A stretch of DNA of 51,763 nucleotides from Lobulomyces angularis. Taxonomy: Eukaryota > Chytridiomycota > Chytridiomycetes > Lobulomycetales > Lobulomycetaceae. Positions 24,578-45,574 of the stretch are shown here, piece by piece. The translations under genes and the position numbers were made by a program. Positions within the stretch are counted from its first letter, which is position 1. Every line of letters starts with the position of its first letter. The notes under the pieces were generated by a model. That model was given only the letters and a program-made list of their open reading frames with translations. It was not told the DNA's origin and made no database searches. The DNA is taken from NCBI GenBank assembly GCA_027604685.1, contig JADHYX010000121.1, positions 3,265 through 55,027 of the forward strand, in the 5' to 3' direction.

Positions 24578-24997
24578 TTGCTGTATAATTAGTTTACGAA
24601 AGCAGTGTAAATGGCTGAAAGTGGGCGGTTTGAAGTAAAATGCAATTACTTTTTAATACAAAAAAAAAAGCTTCTTTGTAACAAAATTCAAATTTTTTTT
24701 TTTTTTTAAACATCAGCCCAAATTGTCAAGTCAACTACAAGTTAAAAATGTGAGTTAGGTGACAAAATAGTAACGACCAATGAAACAAACTTCACTCAAT
24801 AAGTTTTTTTTCTTCACTTTTGAATTGATTTTTTTTTTATTTTTTTTTACGGTAGCTAAACAGAATTAAAAAAGTGTCTATAAAATAACAATAATCTAAA
24901 GGTGACAAACATAGTATATAATAAGAAAAATTGTAATGTGTAACTGTTTGAATAATTAGTTGGTTGGGAATGCAAGGCGTCTAATTATAAAGGTTCA
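24578..24997. other. Upstream region of UPF1, nothing recognised
   Basis: T- and A-run rich DNA in front of the UPF1 start codon. No coding exon or RNA gene is recognised. It should include the UPF1 promoter. Confidence 0.45.
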
Positions 24998-25096
24998 ATG
25001 TTGAACTTTTTGAAAGTAGTTCTATAATTATGGAAATTTATCATAAGTATTGATTGATATGTAGAGGAATACAAGTTACGTTTTGTTGAAGCTTGT

Positions 25097-25288
25097 ATGA
25101 CTTTATCGGTATTACTGAAAATGTTTCCGACACTTGTTAAGGATATACAAGAGATTTTCCTGAATCAGAAATATAGATTGAGAAACTTTTTCGCACGAAA
25201 ATCAAAGATTTTTGCTCAAATCATCAAAGCTCCAAAATTTCCTAAATTTTACAATCCTACAAGTGTTTCAAAACGACGCTTGAAGTAG
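25097..25288 (+). CDS. Small hypothetical basic protein, 63-79 aa
   Basis: Open frame from ATG 25097 to TAG 25288, 63 residues. The frame stays open upstream to about 25064. It could start at ATG 24998 if an intron (donor GTAGTT near 25016, acceptor GAG) joins MLNFLK to EYKLRFVEAC, giving 79 residues. An N-terminal amphipathic stretch (TLSVLLKMFPTLVKDIQEIF) precedes a strongly basic C-terminal part (RLRNFFARKSK, VSKRRLK). Such a composition suits a small mitochondrial or ribosomal protein, but I recognise no family. It converges on the candidate gene at 25362-25851. A chance frame is possible. Confidence 0.35.
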   Translation: MTLSVLLKMFPTLVKDIQEIFLNQKYRLRNFFARKSKIFAQIIKAPKFPKFYNPTSVSKRRLK

Positions 25289-25361
25289 AAACCAATGGCA
25301 TTATTATATGGCAGTTGGATCATGCAAAGCATCCACAGTATTTCTTATGCACAATTAACAT

Positions 25362-25851
25362 TCACCACAAAAACCCTAAAAAGTTAATTTAATTATTTAG
25401 ATATTTAAATTATTTACCACTAACTATTGTGACAAACAGGGCAGCTTTTTGACTAGTGAAATGTGTTGATTTAATTTTTTCATTTTTTGATCAAGACTGG
25501 ATTTCAAGACTGGATTTCAGAATCTTCATCATCCAGATGATTCGAATAATGAGAAATCATCATTTTTGTACAGCTTGTGTTATGTTGAGGAAGCATATTT
25601 TTATCAGTTTTCGCAAGGTGTAGTAGTTGCTTGGTCGTAAATGAAAATTCCTGGATACTGTGTTGCACTACAGCTTTTTCCAGACAAATAAGATTTTTAA
25701 AGTTATTTCAAAACTAAAAAAACAATCAAAATTAATTTAATCAAAATTGCATAACTCTATATACAGAATATTTCAGTCTACAAAAATCCTTTTTTAAATC
25801 AATTTTAGGAGAGTCATTTCCACTTAGAAAAACCCAAATAATCCTCATCAT
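25362..25851 (-). CDS. Candidate small spliced gene, function unknown
   Basis: Pieced together by eye. ATG at 25851 opens MMRIIWVFLSGNDSPKID. The frame runs about 35 codons, then probably splices to an exon reading EFSFTTKQLLHLAKTDKNML and HLDDEDSEI. Two short introns (25453-25510 and 25376-25417) then join a 35-nt exon (QKAALFVTIVSG) to a last 14-nt exon ending FLW and TGA at 25362-25364. The last two joins have GT...AG ends and keep frame. The first join, which would need an intron of about 130 nt, is weak. No family is recognised. Without splicing the stretch has frame breaks, so a decayed gene is the main alternative. Confidence 0.3.
25493..25518. repeat. 13-bp tandem duplication
   Basis: The 13-mer AAGACTGGATTTC occurs twice in direct succession (25493-25505 and 25506-25518) with no mismatch. 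On the minus strand each copy contains CCAGTCTTG, so each offers a GT 5' splice site for the candidate gene here. The length is not a multiple of three, so the two sites give different frames. Confidence 0.95.
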
Positions 25852-26042
25852 CAATTACAGTTTTTCTATTAAAAAAATCTTCTAATTTAAATTTAATTTT
25901 TTTCAACACTCACAATATTTAGAAGAAAAAAAAAAAAGAGCCTGGTGTGTTATTTGTTATTTGGTATAACTTTTTTACTTATTTTTCAGTAAATTTCGGA
26001 GTTTCAAAAAAGGAATTATATAGAAAATTTAGACACAGAACT

Positions 26043-29000
26043 ATGAAGCGAAGACAATCTAAACAACCCCATCATGCAGCTGGATCGATCAATATGAAGG
26101 CAAAGCTTGCTTCAAGTCAGGTGTATTCTGATACCTCTTCGAAAGGTTTACTTGTAAAAGTCAGTTCTCAAATGGGAGGTCATAGTAATGCCATCAGTAA
26201 ACCTATTCAAGTCTTTGACGAAGACGGGAACGATGTCACTCCCATCCCTTTGGTTGCCACAAATATTTATACTAAAGCACATGGAAAAAATTATTCTCAA
26301 AGCGGTAACGACATTGGTTTAGGAAAGGTAATTACAGAGTTGTCAAAAACTTACGATTTACTTGTATCTGAAGGATAGTGTAGCTGATGTCCTTAATAAT
26401 TTGGAATCCATGGCGTTTGGAGGATCTTGGAATGCTTCAGTTTTTGACAGATCAGGTATGGCATTTAATAGCCATTCTTCGAAAGCTAGTGGTAATTCTG
26501 CCTCTGATGATGACGATTCGAATTCAATCTACAGTAATGATTCAGATGATAATGATTTGGGAGTGAACGGTGCTTATTTTTATATTTTAATTTTGAAAAT
26601 AACTGTTTTAAAGATTCTAACCAAAAAACCAAACAAACACAAAATGATGCGAGTTTGGTTTCGCAAAATATGGTGAAACCAACGATAACAGATACTGAGT
26701 TAATGAAGACTGTTCACCTTACACTTCAGGAAACGGATACAATTTGCTTAATTGATATACCCAGTGTTTGCATTTCAAACGATTACATAGACGAACTGGC
26801 CATAGTAAAAGCTGCAAATGCAAGATACAAAGATGTAAATCAAAAATTGTAGAAATGTTAATAAGGCATTATTTTAGTTGAAGGCTAATCGTCAAAATAA
26901 CGATAATTTGGTGGATAAAACCATGCAGACATTCAATTATGCATTTAAAAATAAAGATGTTCAGGCAACTGCCTTGAAATATGTTAATTCTGAATGTATG
27001 GTAAACCAGTGGAGTATTTATGATGCATATCAGCAACTAGATGATGCTCTGGACACAGATGAAGGATTAGACTCAGGGTTTGAAATCAGCTTTATTTATC
27101 TTTTTAACATTTTATTAGTAAAGACGCTGAGATAGATGCAATACCTGGTCTAAACAGTGTTGTAGGAGGCGGTTCATCCATGGTTGGAATGACAATAGCA
27201 GATACATCGGTTTCTAATATGGCAAGCGAACAATGCATACCAGATGACAGTAATAGTGAAAGTGGACGGCAGAGTGTACCGGGAATTGATTCCGGATTAC
27301 TTCCACAACCTGTTCCCCCCCATCAGCCGAATTACATGGAAATTGAAAAAGGCATAGATAAAGATGCTGCCTTTTTCGCGGTAATTCGAATATTTTTTAC
27401 CTCTAAACTTTTTATTCCTAAATAATAGTTAAATCAAGAAAACCTTCAGGAGTCGTTGCTTATTATGGAAAGGGCAGTTGTAGGAAATAATTACATGCAT
27501 AAGCTGCTGGCTTATAGAAATGTCCCTGAGCTTCCTGTTGAAGAGGTAGTCATTGTAGAACCAGAGGTAGTGGAGGGGGAAGATAAGGTTCAAGCTGAAG
27601 AAATAGAACAGGATGATGAGCAAGAAGATGTTGAGGAATCTGAAAATATTGAGGAGACAGGTGTTAATTGAATTACAATTTGTACTAACATTTTTTGCAG
27701 AGAGCAATAAACCTGATCAGTTTGCAACAAATATTCCTTCCATGCAATTTCTCTGGTCCTTTCGTTGTGAACTTACCAGAGGACGGGTCGTTATGTATAT
27801 GGCGTGGAATAAACACAACGAGGTAATTACAGAAACATTCTTACTTAAAATAAATGAATCTAGGATATATTAAGTATTGCTTATGGGGAGTGTAAATCAA
27901 ATCCGGCATCAGTTCCTGGTCTAGTGTTATGCTGGTCTTTAAAAAATCCTGAGGTAAATTACCCTCAAAATATACTAATTGTTTTGATATAGTGGCCAGA
28001 AAGAATATATAAATCTCAATCTCCAGTTACCGCCATAGATTTTTCTAAAACAAATTCAAATCTCTTAGCGGTAGGTTACATGGATGGCAGAATCTCTATA
28101 TATGATGTGAGAAGGAAAGATCCTACACCGGTATTGGATAACTCTGGCATGGCTGGAAAACATAGAGAAACAATTTGGGAGTTGAAATGGGTAGAACGTG
28201 AAAGAGTTCACGGAGATGAACAGTCACGTGGAGAAAATTTGGTGTCAATTTCAACTGATGGTCGAGTAACTCAGTGGATTATACGTAAGGGTCTGGAATT
28301 TACAGGTATGCTTTAGTAATATAAAGATTTTCTAAAAGGATATTGATAGATTTAATGACTCTAAAAAGAGTTAACAAACAAGAAAATAAATCGGTGGGTT
28401 CTAATTCTGGAAATATGATAAGCACTTCGAAAACCGGAGCATTTATATCCCGATTAGCTGGAGGATTGTGTTTCGACTTCAATCCAAAGGACCCGAATAT
28501 GTAACAAAAAACATTACCCAAAATTTTTATCTATTTTAGTTATATCGTAGGAACCGATGATGGTCATATTCATAGGTGCTCTTGTGCGTTATATGAACAG
28601 TATTTAGCTACCCATTTTGGGCACACTGGACCAGTTTACAGACTGCGATGGTCTCCATATCTTCCAGGGACTTTTCTTTCATGCTCGGCCGACTGGACAG
28701 TTAGGCTGTGGAGTCAGGATGCCGAAGAACCAATATTTAAATTTCAAAGCGGAAAGGTAGGTCCATAATTATGCAAAGTTAAGAAAGGCCGACTAACTAA
28801 TTGTTTTAGGATAGTATAAGTGACATCGCATGGTCTCCAGCATGCTCAACTATATTTGGTTGTGTTTCAACTGATGGTAGAATGGAAATTTGGGACCTGC
28901 AATTTTCAGTGTATTACTCATTTTAATAATTTATATTTTGTTAATAGTTTTCTACTAATTCTAGCCTTGATCCGGCAATTCTGCATTCAGTTTTAGACCG

Positions 29001-29282
29001 TCAATTAACATGTATCATTTTTGCCACAAAAACTCCAGTGGTGCTTATAGGAGATGACAATGGCGCTGTGAATGTTTATAAATTACAGCAGTTACCAACA
29101 TACTCTAATATGACGAATGAAGAGCAAGGGCAGATGTTGAGTAATGTTATATCTGCCAAGAATCAAGGTTTGTTTTTCTTGTTAAGTTTAATTAAACTGT
29201 AATAGGTTCCACACCAACTCCTGGAGTACAAAATCAACCTAGTAATAACGTAGGCATGGTTAGTGCTGCATTGCCTGCCTAA
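26043..29282 (+). CDS. DNAI4: Axonemal dynein intermediate chain DNAI4 (WDR78/IC138-like)
   Basis: About 860 residues, many exons. The start is at ATG 26043 (MKRRQSKQPHHAAGSINMK). The frame is open further upstream to 25947, but an acceptor-like TTTTTCAG there suggests a 5' leader intron. The stop TAA is at 29280-29282. Family landmarks in order: IQVFDEDGNDVTPIPLV; LQETDTICLIDIPSVCIS; MQTFNYAFKNKDVQ; an acidic Glu/Val-rich stretch (27540-27660); then a WD40 propeller with LLAVGYMDGRISIYDVRR, GKHRETIWELKWV, YIVGTDDGHIHRCSC, GHTGPVYRLRWSPY, FLSCSADWTVRLWS and CVSTDGRMEIWDLQFS. These fit WDR78/DNAI4, the IC138 subunit of the two-headed inner-arm dynein I1/f, a regulator of flagellar waveform. 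DNAI3/WDR63 is the closest alternative, but DEDGNDVTP and ETDTICLIDIPSV favour DNAI4. It lies 130 bp upstream of CIBAR on the same strand. Confidence 0.9.
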
Positions 29283-29412
29283 TCCTATTATTTTTGTATT
29301 TTCTTAGTTATATTTTTTTCAGTTATATTTAAATATTTAATCAAATAATTTAGAGTTTAAATTAAGTTTGTTCAGCACATTATTTAAAACTCCGACTTTT
29401 AAAATTTTAATA

Positions 29413-30630
29413 ATGACCAATAGAATTAACCATGCGTAATTAAAAATAAACTAAGCAATTAATCTGGTCTTATTTTTGTAGTAATGATGAAAAATTGCGC
29501 TTCATTTCAAAAGAAATTGATATAACAGATAAAAATATGCAGCGGTTAAGACACTCCATTGAATCATATGTCAGAAACCAAACGCGTAAAAAATTGAATA
29601 AAAATAATATGCATCATCATAATATATACAAACTCTTATTTAGGTCTACGTTCGAAAACTATAAAGATGTCCGAAGTTTTTCAAGATTTTTCAGGTGAGT
29701 TTATTAAAGAGTTATTTTAGAAAGCTTCAAGCTAAAACTTCTGTTTAGATTCAGAGGCCCCGGCGTTGTCTGAGATTTTGAGTAGCATTGCAGAAAAGTT
29801 GAAGGAACGGGAAAAATCTAGGGAAGTAATGAGCAACAGAATATCAGTAATGTGTGGGGAACCTTTAAAAATTTATTCAGTAAGTAACAGAAACGTTTAC
29901 AAAAATAGTGAATTAACTATAAAATCTAGACTTTATGTTCTAAGGTGAAGGTAAAACTAAAATTATACTTTATTCAAACTGAATTATAAAAATTTCAACA
30001 CGAAAGGCAGAATTGAAAATTCGTGATAATGCTTACGATAAACAAAGTAGAAAAAAATCCAGTTTAGATAAAATGATTATTAACAATTCTGGAGATCGAT
30101 CAAAAATTGTATTTATTTTTTAAAATTAATTTTTGGTTTATTGGTGTTTTAGAATCAAGCTCAGCTAGATCTATTATCATCTTCTCAGGTTGTGCATCAT
30201 TCGACAAACCTGTTGGTGGAAAGTGTGGAAAGATTTGAAATTCAGAAGAGATTGGATTTAAAAACATGCTTATCGGATTTTTTATGGAGCGAAATAAACT
30301 TTCATGCAGTATAAAAGCCAAATTTTCTTCTTAATTTACAATTTTTAGAAAGCATTAGAAGGGTTGACGAAACTTCATCAACAAATACACCTTACAAATC
30401 TCAATGAAGATTTAATTGAAATTAATGAGAGGATTAACCTTGCTTCTTCTAGGCCAGGTAGCCCTGTTAGATCTTTATCAAACTCTCCTAGCAAAGGTCA
30501 TTTCAGTCATGAAAATCTTTCTCCTACTAAGAAGTCTTATGAAGAAAACGAAGTAGGTGGTAAGAAAATCTTGTTTACAAATGAAAATTCCTTAAGTAAA
30601 AGGCCGTCCTTGAAAGCAGGAAGTTATTAA
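29413..30630 (+). CDS. CIBAR1: CIBAR/FAM92-like BAR-domain protein of the ciliary base
   Basis: Exons 29413-29435, 29482-29585, 29644-29694, 29749-29879, possibly 29945-29950, 30007-30108, 30153-30308 and 30349-30630 stay in frame, giving 282-284 residues. MTNRINHANDEKLRFISKEI starts the BAR coiled coil. RKLRSKT-like sequence and EPLKIYS (FAM92: EPLKQYG) follow, then NQAQLDLLSSSQ (FAM92: SQAELEL), FEIQKRLDLKTCLSDFLWSE and INFHAKALEGLTKLHQQI (FAM92: FHAKALEVYT). A Ser/Pro-rich tail (RPGSPVRSLSNSPSK, NLSPTKK) follows and could be phosphorylated by proline-directed kinases. FAM92 proteins bind membranes at the base of the cilium with CBY and aid ciliogenesis. This role is inferred from the family. 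The gene converges on the BEACH gene, with 59 bp between stops. Confidence 0.82.
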
Positions 30631-30689
30631 GTAGATATAATATAGAATTTAGGAGTCAATATATTTTATCAATGCAATATTATTTAATT

Positions 30690-40634
<9,945 letters not shown>

Positions 40635-40906
40635 ATAAAATGGGAATCAATAAATATAGAGATCTGAAAAATTTTTTCATATCAGAAATATGTTAAAATG
40701 ATATATTTGGCAACTCATAATGCTCAGACTAGTAACAGTAAATCTTTTTATTTAATTTCTATTTTATCCTTAAAGCATTGACTTTAGACGGCCAAAAACA
40801 AACTTTGAAATCAAAATTTTCTAGTTGCATTGTGGTGCAGAGTGCAAGGTCTATATTAGATTATTAGATGGTATCGAAAAGTGATAAAATACTAGTAAAA
40901 ATAGAA

Positions 40907-43900
40907 CTATAAGAAAATTTTATTGTCGTTAAAGTAGTTAAGGGTATTCCATGAAAATAGATGATCATAATTGTCTAAGATTAAAGAAAAAATGCTTCCA
41001 CAAGCCGAATTAACCTATTAACATGCGTTATTATGAAGGTATAATGCGTTATAAACTTACTAATTCGCAAAAGCAAATTGCATACGTAAGATCACTTTTA
41101 CTCAAATGCCCATCAAAGCTATTGGAAGGATACTTATTATCTTCTGTGACGTTTGTATTACTGGTCTTAGTTACACCATTATTCGTTTCTATTTCTAACA
41201 TAACTGATGGAATTGTAGTATTTCGAATATTGGACCCAAATAAATGTTCCGTAGAAGTTCTGGTGTTCGCATCAAGTAATTCATCATTGGCCGCTACAAC
41301 TTTGCTGTTCTTCTGTTTCATTTCAACCTCCCCAAATATAAGTTCACCTTTTGAAAATTAGTCACGTAAACTCTATTTTCTTTACCAAATACTGCTCCAA
41401 ACCCTTTCGATAGATTCAATTGTGAAAAGTCAATGAGCCTTTTAAAAAATAGAAAGAGTGCTTTTAAACTAATAAAACTAATTCTGGGAAGTTTAGCCAG
41501 CACGTGCCTTAGTTCAATTATAGCGGCGTCATCTTTCATACACCTTGCGTAACTGAGCTTCTGAATTGTATCAGAATCAAACACAGGTTCTGACTGTTTA
41601 TATTTGACAAAGTACTTGTAAGTTCTCCAAGTAATTTCCATTACCTCTTTTAATGGAATCAATTCTAAATATTGATCGAAGTTTATCTCGTGAATCAACT
41701 TATTTCTTTTATTGTCTAGTATAATCATTTCCATTTTATCAAGAGTACAAAAATCTAAAAAAAATTAATAATTAAAAATATCTTAATTACCTTTTATAAA
41801 TAAACTTTTTAAGTAGTGCTTGGTGTCATTATAACTAAAGTATTCATCTATTTTATTTTTATTACAATAAGGTATTAAAAATTATGTATATTGTACCGAT
41901 TTCGTTAAAAAGTAATTCATTTGCTAAATATTCTCTGGAAAATTTATATTGATGGTATAAAACGATTCTAGTATTGTTTCTATTTAACTCAAAATTGATC
42001 TGTTGCAATTTAAGTTGAGGTACTAGCTTGTCTCCAGGTTTATAAGTATCAATTACAGCACATGTTACATCTAAATATATTTTTAGCATTATTTAATATA
42101 TCATTATTACCGGAAATGCTACTGCTGCTTTTATCACTGACCTTATTTTTCTTCTTATATTTTTGCTTTGTATTTAAATCTTTTCCTTTTTGTTCTATGA
42201 AAGTATAAATTTTTTCAATGAAAAGTCATGAAAATTTGGAAATTACTATTTTTCAGAAAACCGTCTAGTTTGTTTCCATTCATACCGCCGTTTGGCTTCC
42301 AAAAAATTGGTTTTTCATCCAAACTGAATTTACTAGAATTTAGTGATGAACTGCTACTCAAAAAATTATTTTTTTTTAAAAAGCTGGAAACCGGTTTAAC
42401 AACAAAACTCTTTTTATTTTGAATAGCGTCCGTCTGAACATTTAATTCTAATGTAAATTTGGCTTTTTCATTAGCAGCTTTAGTCAATACTACTTGAGTA
42501 TCATTCATAGATAAATTTTTATCATTCATAGATAATTTTTTGCTGGTACAGATATCTGATGAGATGCTACATTTCGGAATTTCCTTGGATTCTGCGTTAG
42601 ATTTTTCCATTTCGTTAAAGCTAGTTTTGGAAGAGGTTGCAAAATTTGATGTGTTGTTATAGTTTTCAATATTTATATTCGAGTTCTCCTTTTTTAGATT
42701 GGTTTCTTCCTCCACTGTGCGCTCAGGATTTGCCTCCATATTAATACGGTCGCCGTGATATAAACCAGTTTTTAAATTTTCTGAAGAATTTTTTGAATTT
42801 GATGCTATCTTTATCTTGGAATCTTCAATTTTGTGGTCGTTATTACCATTTTTTTTTAAAAATTTAGAGTTCACGTCTACATGCTTTTTGACACTAGGTA
42901 TTGAATTATCTACATCAGATTTTTTTTTTTCAGTGGCGGATGGAGGGTTCCTATGTTTGTCAAATTTTAATGTGATATTCAAAGAATCTCCAACTCTTTT
43001 TCCGTTCATGAGTAAATTGATATTTTCGATTGTGACACTGCTATTTCGTTCCGAAAAAGTTGAGTTTTCTTTTGCAATCTGCTTTTGCAAATCATCCAAC
43101 TCTAATGGTAGGACATTAGTAAAGTCATTTACTTCCTCAAACCCTGCACTGTTCATCGATAAGGTATCATTATTCAAATTTTCTTTTACCATTTTTTTTG
43201 GAGAGGAATTATTCTTAGCCGAAATTTCATTGAAATTGCTACCATCTAGAGTCTCTGAATCGGAAAGCAAGTTTTTTAGTGAAAGGTTTTCCTTTATAAT
43301 CAAATCCTCGGTTCTTACATACTTAACACTATTAAGATCAGCTTGACTAAAAACACCAAAACTTGATTTTTTATTGTTTAAAACGCTACCGCGCAGATAT
43401 TTATTGGGAGAGTTAGTTTCATTAGTGCCTTGCATAAAATTTTCAGTTTTTGAATTTGAGTCAGAATAGGATTGTGCATTCACACTATCTTTGGAATCTT
43501 CAAATGCCACTTTATCAACTCCATGCATCTCAATCTGGTGACTTAATAAATAACTATTTTCCTTTTTAGGACAATTTGTGTTAATTTTCACATCAAATTT
43601 TGGTGCGGGTGAAAAAGATGTGGTGTCGTAATCGTTATAAATTAAATCAGATGTAGAGCGACCACTTTGATTTGGATACTCTTCTCTAACGACAACCTTT
43701 ATACTCTCTTCATTATTGAATTTATCCACAAATAAGCTCTCAGCAGGGAAAAAATCACCATCAGCAGATTTAGCTGATGTTGCACTTGTGTTTGACCAAT
43801 CTTGAAATTTTTTGTGGCTGCATTGAATTATGGTGCCATCACTACTCATGGTACTTGCATAACTACAGGCTGAAGACGTGTTTCTTGGCCATTTAGTTAA

Positions 43901-44260
43901 TTTCTTCACTTTTGGAACTTTGTAAGAATGCGCAGAACTATTCTTTGAAGTAGTCGAAGACGGAAACAACATCTTTTTACAAGATGTCAGCCTAGTGGTG
44001 CTAATTGCATTAATGTCATTTAAATTCTGTAGCGAAAAATTCAAGCTGTCATAACTATTTCTTTTTATCTTATCCCAATGATTCAAACATAAAGCAAACA
44101 TTGGTGGATTTACTGGTAAAAAGTTGCATAATATGTTAAAAAAAACCAAAAAATAATCAGGTATTTTTTATATACATGTTCCTTGTTTCAAATATTCTAT
44201 TTCATGTTTTTCTTCAATATCGTAAACTTTAACTTTAGCTACTTTTTTGTAGTGGATCAT
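40907..44260 (-). CDS. Large protein with divergent C-terminal RhoGAP-like domain
   Basis: About 950 residues. The start ATG is at 44260 (MIHYKKVAKVKVYDIEEKHE), followed by an intron ending near 44122, and the stop TAG is at 40907-40909. Most of the protein (42215-44120) is a Ser/Asn/Lys-rich disordered region with no recognised domain. The C-terminal 250 residues resemble a RhoGAP fold: ITWRTYKYFVKYKQSEPVFD (compare LLKLFLRELPEPLL), LAKLPRISFISLKALFLFF, LNLSKGFGAVFGKENR (compare MTAKNLAIVFGP) and, after a Ser/Thr/Asn-rich insert, FCELVNSACGSIF and LILDNYDHLF. The usual arginine-finger motif GIFRxSG is not visible. The domain may therefore bind a Rho GTPase without stimulating it, or the call may be wrong. 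The last exon, after a 50-nt intron at about 41004-41056, was found by continuing the frame. Confidence 0.5.
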
Positions 44261-44508
44261 GTTTTTATAAATACTTTTTTTTTTTTTTTTTTTGATGCCA
44301 ATCAATCTTTTGTCACTAGACTATTATTCAATTTTGGTGATAATTAAACTTAATAAAAACACCTTTTTTATTAATAAAAAAAAAGAAGATACAATTCAAT
44401 AGTACTAACTGTACCAGTCTAAATAAATCTATTTAAAAAAAAAAAGTTTGAAAATACTATATAAATGTTTAATTGCATGTTGAAATGTAACAGAAGCATT
44501 ATAGTTTA

Positions 44509-45015
44509 TTAAAAAATTTCTTTGATGGGCTTTAACGTTTGCGACATGTCTGAACAAATGTTTCTTTTTGATATTTTCGTGTAATACTGATTGATATAAA
44601 GTCCATCATTCACATATGAAGCTATAGTATTTCTTTCATGAATTTCAGATATAGAAGTAAATTTGATTTTATCATTAAATTCAACCTTGGGAAAATCGGC
44701 AGCGCTTTTCAGCTTAAAATTTGAATTTCTTCTAGAGGTACTATTCTTCAAGTTATAAGTTATATCAGTGAAAAATTTAGTTATCCTCCGGAAGTACACT
44801 AGTGCCAAATACAACGTACCAAAGATCAATAATGAAAAAATTGAAAATTGTAAAACGTTAGTGAAATTAAAACTTGAGCCAAAGTTGAAATTGTTTTCTA
44901 AAGAGAAAGTGTAGAAAGGTAACTTAAAATAATTTGTGTATGAGGCATTTGTTGATGCAAATAAAAACTGAAATAAAAAGAAATACTCTTCAAAGGAATT
45001 AGTATAGTTAGACAT
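44509..45015 (-). CDS. Hypothetical single-pass membrane protein, 168 aa
   Basis: Intronless frame. ATG 45015 (MSNYTNSFEEYFFLFQFLF) is preferred, although the frame extends to 45045. The N-terminal 60 residues are aromatic-rich with several N-glycosylation sequons (NYT, NAS, NFT). One clear membrane helix follows (VLQFSIFSLLIFGTLYLALV) and is flanked by YFRR. A 100-residue Lys/Ser/Asn-rich tail follows. The positive-inside rule puts the N-terminus in the lumen or outside and the tail in the cytoplasm. A weaker hydrophobic N-terminal stretch could be a second helix or a signal. No family recognised. The frame is long for such AT-rich DNA and has no antisense gene. Confidence 0.6.
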   Translation of the reverse strand: MSNYTNSFEEYFFLFQFLFASTNASYTNYFKLPFYTFSLENNFNFGSSFNFTNVLQFSIFSLLIFGTLYLALVYFRRITKFFTDITYNLKNSTSRRNSNFKLKSAADFPKVEFNDKIKFTSISEIHERNTIASYVNDGLYINQYYTKISKRNICSDMSQTLKPIKEIF

Positions 45016-45139
45016 AGTAAAATTCAATAATGAGGTAAGAAGCAAGTTGCTGAAAGGTTAAGAGGTTTGTTATTTTTTTATGGTTCAATATTAAAAAAAA
45101 AAAAATTTTCTGTAGACACAAAGCCCACTTCATTTAAGA

Positions 45140-45418
45140 ATGGAAAAGTTACGAATATTGGTTTTTGACAATTTTGAATGTTCATTTGGAAATATTTTTG
45201 TTTTTAGTATTTGAAATAAAGTTTCTTAAGTACAATGTTTTAAGAAAGTGACCTACGTATCTGCCTTCATATCAGTTGCATTCAATCTAACAGAACTCTC
45301 TATAGAAAAACAGGATTATAATCTTTTGACACCAGCCATCGTTCCAAACTTTGGCCAAGCAAAGTACAGTTCCATTCGATTTACAACTCACAAAAATTTA
45401 AAAGCGAACTGGTTCTGA
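45140..45418 (+). CDS. Candidate small two-exon gene, 64 aa
   Basis: ATG 45140 opens MEKLRIL. A GTTTTTG...TTTTAAG intron (45161-45244, 84 nt) would join it in phase 0 to an exon 45245-45418 reading KVTYVSAFISVAFNLTEL, then DYNLLTPAIVPNFGQAKYSS and NLKANWF, ending in TGA. The second exon has a balanced amino-acid composition and lower AT content than its flanks, which is why I report it. No family recognised. The intron is longer than most here, and the second exon could belong to another unseen structure. Confidence 0.3.
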
Positions 45419-45574
45419 AGTTGTGTATTTTTGCTGTGAAAATTTCTTACTATAGCACAAGAAACTTTCATACAGGATAATAATTAAGGACAATATTTTT
45501 TTCAATATTAAACTAAATGATAATCTTTATATATTAAACATAAACAAAAATATATATGAAAATAAAAAAAAACT

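Noticed and set aside
25362..25720. Simple pseudogene reading for the minus-strand open stretches
   Set aside because: Not excluded, but two short GT...AG introns restore one continuous frame to a stop, so a spliced gene is listed as slightly more likely.
25947..26042. Upstream extension of DNAI4 (MLFVIWYNFFTYF...)
   Set aside because: It contains a T-rich tract ending in TTTTTCAG, typical of an intron end, and a hydrophobic start is not expected for a dynein intermediate chain. ATG 26043 is preferred.
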